Below, piece after piece: positions 6,371 to 6,929 of a stretch of 6,929 bases of DNA. The stretch spans positions 1-6,929 of the forward strand of contig JAJXXG010000719.1 of NCBI GenBank assembly GCA_021781255.1, given 5' to 3'. Origin of the DNA: Acidobacteriota bacterium. Its GTDB lineage: Bacteria > Acidobacteriota > Terriglobia > Terriglobales > Acidobacteriaceae. A program made the position numbers and the translations under genes. The stretch's first letter is position 1; each line of letters starts with the position of its first letter. The notes under the pieces are model-generated. The model was given only the letters and a program-made list of their open reading frames with translations, did no database searches and was not told the DNA's origin.

Positions 6371-6447
6371 TGGTGCGCCCGGAAGGATTCGAACCTCCGG
6401 CCTACTGATTCGTAGTCAGTCGCTCTATCCAGCTGAGCTACGGGCGC
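6371..6447 (-). tRNA. tRNA-Arg, anticodon ACG, CCA encoded
   Basis: Full cloverleaf of 77 bases on the minus strand. The acceptor stem is GCGCCCG/CGGGCGC and the D arm is GCTC...GAGC. The anticodon arm is ACTGA-CTACGAA-TCAGT with anticodon ACG (A34 is expected to be edited to inosine to read CGU, CGC and CGA). It continues with a five-base variable loop AGGCC, a T arm GGAGG-TTCGAAT-CCTTC with one G-U pair, discriminator A and a genomic CCA. It is transcribed toward the terminator at 6311-6339. Confidence 0.97.
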
Positions 6448-6455
6448 ACTGGGTT

Positions 6456-6506
6456 GGTTCTGCTAAGAACCTTACTCAGAGTAACAGGGATTGCGCGGTG
6501 GCGCAA
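6456..6506. repeat. Three successive hairpins between tRNA-Arg and the HMA-like gene
   Basis: Perfect small palindromes: GGTTCT-GCTA-AGAACC (6456-6471), TTACTC-A-GAGTAA (6472-6484) and TTGCGC-GGTG-GCGCAA (6491-6506). The last lies ten bases after the minus-strand HMA-like stop and may act as its terminator or as a 3'-end stabiliser, although no T-run follows. The first two lie in the leader of tRNA-Arg. I could only find a poor -35/-10 pair for the tRNA here (TTGCGC, 17 bases, TACTCT). Confidence 0.45.
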
Positions 6507-6516
6507 ACACTCGATG

Positions 6517-6780
6517 TCAGCCAGCCGTGGCGGGCTGGGGCTCCGGCTGTGCGGGAATGAGCGGCAGCTCTTCGACGATCTGCAAACCGGCCTGGCGGAC
6601 CAGACGGGCAACTGTGGCACCGTTGAGGCGCGTGGCGTCGTACTCGACGCGGAGCGTCTGGGCAGCGCGGTCAAAGCTGATCTGGCGAATGCCGTAGACT
6701 TCGCGGGCATTGGCCAGCGCCAGGGTGACAGCCTCAGTGGGCTGACCGGCGTAACGGAAGAGAATGTCAACCGTGGTCAT
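6517..6780 (-). CDS. Small HMA-like domain protein without the CxxC metal site
   Basis: 87 residues. The order of predicted strands and helices fits the heavy-metal-associated (ferredoxin-like) fold: VDILFRY, a helix (EAVTLALANARE), VYGIRQISFDRAAQTLRVEYD, a second helix (NGATVARLVRQAG), then LQIVEEL. In metallochaperones the first loop carries GMxCxxC; here it is YAGQPTE, with no Cys anywhere in the protein, so copper or zinc carriage by the usual site is ruled out. The C-terminus is a Pro/Ala/Gln tail. ATG at 6780 is 22 bases after the stop of the upstream TlpA-like gene, so the two are probably co-transcribed. No Shine-Dalgarno is visible before it, which suggests coupled or leaderless-type initiation. 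Upstream in-frame starts would overlap that gene and add an unrelated tail. Role unknown; assignment to the fold rests on pattern reading. Confidence 0.75.
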   Translation of the reverse strand: MTTVDILFRYAGQPTEAVTLALANAREVYGIRQISFDRAAQTLRVEYDATRLNGATVARLVRQAGLQIVEELPLIPAQPEPQPATAG

Positions 6781-6802
6781 AGAAGTAATGATATCAAGGT
6801 TG

Positions 6803-6929
6803 CTACAGGCTGTTGAGGTATTGGCGGATTTCGGGATCAGACCAGTCCTGCGCGCCGACAAATTTGCGGCGGATCATGCCTTTGCGGTCGATCACGTAAG
6901 TTTCCGGCCACATGTCTGTTTGGAACATG
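6803..6929 (-). CDS. TlpA/ResA-like thioredoxin-fold protein, C-terminal end (cut by window edge)
   Basis: The last 42 codons are visible, ending in TAG. The sequence MWPETYVIDRKGMIRRKFVG is typical of the C-terminal half of TlpA/ResA-type thiol-disulfide oxidoreductases. Pro in WPETYVID is the cis-proline that packs against the active-site cysteines, and the following strand-turn-strand (YVIDRKGMIRRKFVGAQ) is the usual beta-hairpin before the last helix (SDPEIRQYLNSL). The CxxC motif and any export signal lie beyond the window. Such proteins act outside the cytoplasm in cytochrome c maturation or general disulfide reduction. It is the first visible gene of a probable operon with the HMA-like gene. 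The ATG at 6928 is internal, not the start. Confidence 0.85.
   Translation of the reverse strand, partial: MFQTDMWPETYVIDRKGMIRRKFVGAQDWSDPEIRQYLNSL

Noticed and set aside
1..6929. CRISPR array, insertion sequence, integrase or toxin-antitoxin pair
   Set aside because: No regularly spaced repeats, terminal inverted repeats with a transposase, or recognisable recombinase/toxin motifs were found on either strand.

Overview
The window looks like a piece of a chromosome from an Acidobacteriota member, probably in or near the Acidobacteriaceae (inference). The reasons are the C-terminus of a large Oar-like TonB-dependent receptor of the kind expanded in that group, a GC-rich sequence with GC-rich third codon positions, a polysaccharide-degradation gene beside a Tat-exported sulfatase, and a secreted TPR protein with a Trp-Gly-Arg repeat domain. 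No database search was possible.

Layout. Positions 2-970 (+) hold the C-terminal part of a family 3 glycoside hydrolase that enters from outside the window. Positions 1000-1034 (-) hold an orphan 3' end of a tRNA gene (T arm, acceptor strand and CCA) with no matching 5' half. Positions 1117-2580 (-) encode a complete Tat-exported S1 sulfatase with a good ribosome binding site and a recognisable sigma-70 promoter at 2685-2713. Positions 2581-2990 contain that promoter plus two inverted repeats and no convincing gene. Positions 2991-3515 (+) are the last ~175 codons of a TonB-dependent receptor whose N-terminal part is missing, followed by a strong hairpin terminator. Positions 3578-3983 are non-coding apart from a dense cluster of hairpins at 3722-3792. 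Positions 3984-6158 (+) encode a 724-residue secreted protein with two copies of a Trp-Gly-Arg domain followed by about nine TPR units. On the minus strand at the right are an intact tRNA-Arg(ACG) (6371-6447) with its own terminator, a small HMA-like protein (6517-6780), and the C-terminus of a TlpA-like thioredoxin-fold protein (from 6803).

How it fits together. The left half (glycosidase, sulfatase, receptor remnant) looks like an eroded carbohydrate or sulfated-glycan utilisation region. The tRNA fragment and the receptor cut off at its N-terminal side suggest that DNA was inserted and/or deleted here. The right half looks like stable housekeeping sequence: a secreted TPR protein convergent with a tRNA-Arg gene, then a probable two-gene thiol-redox/HMA-like operon. 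I see no integrase, transposase, CRISPR array or complete mobile element. The best candidates for something under-described are the internally duplicated Trp-Gly-Arg domain of the TPR protein, the tRNA-derived fragments (1000-1034 and 6266-6278), and the hairpin cluster at 3722-3792.
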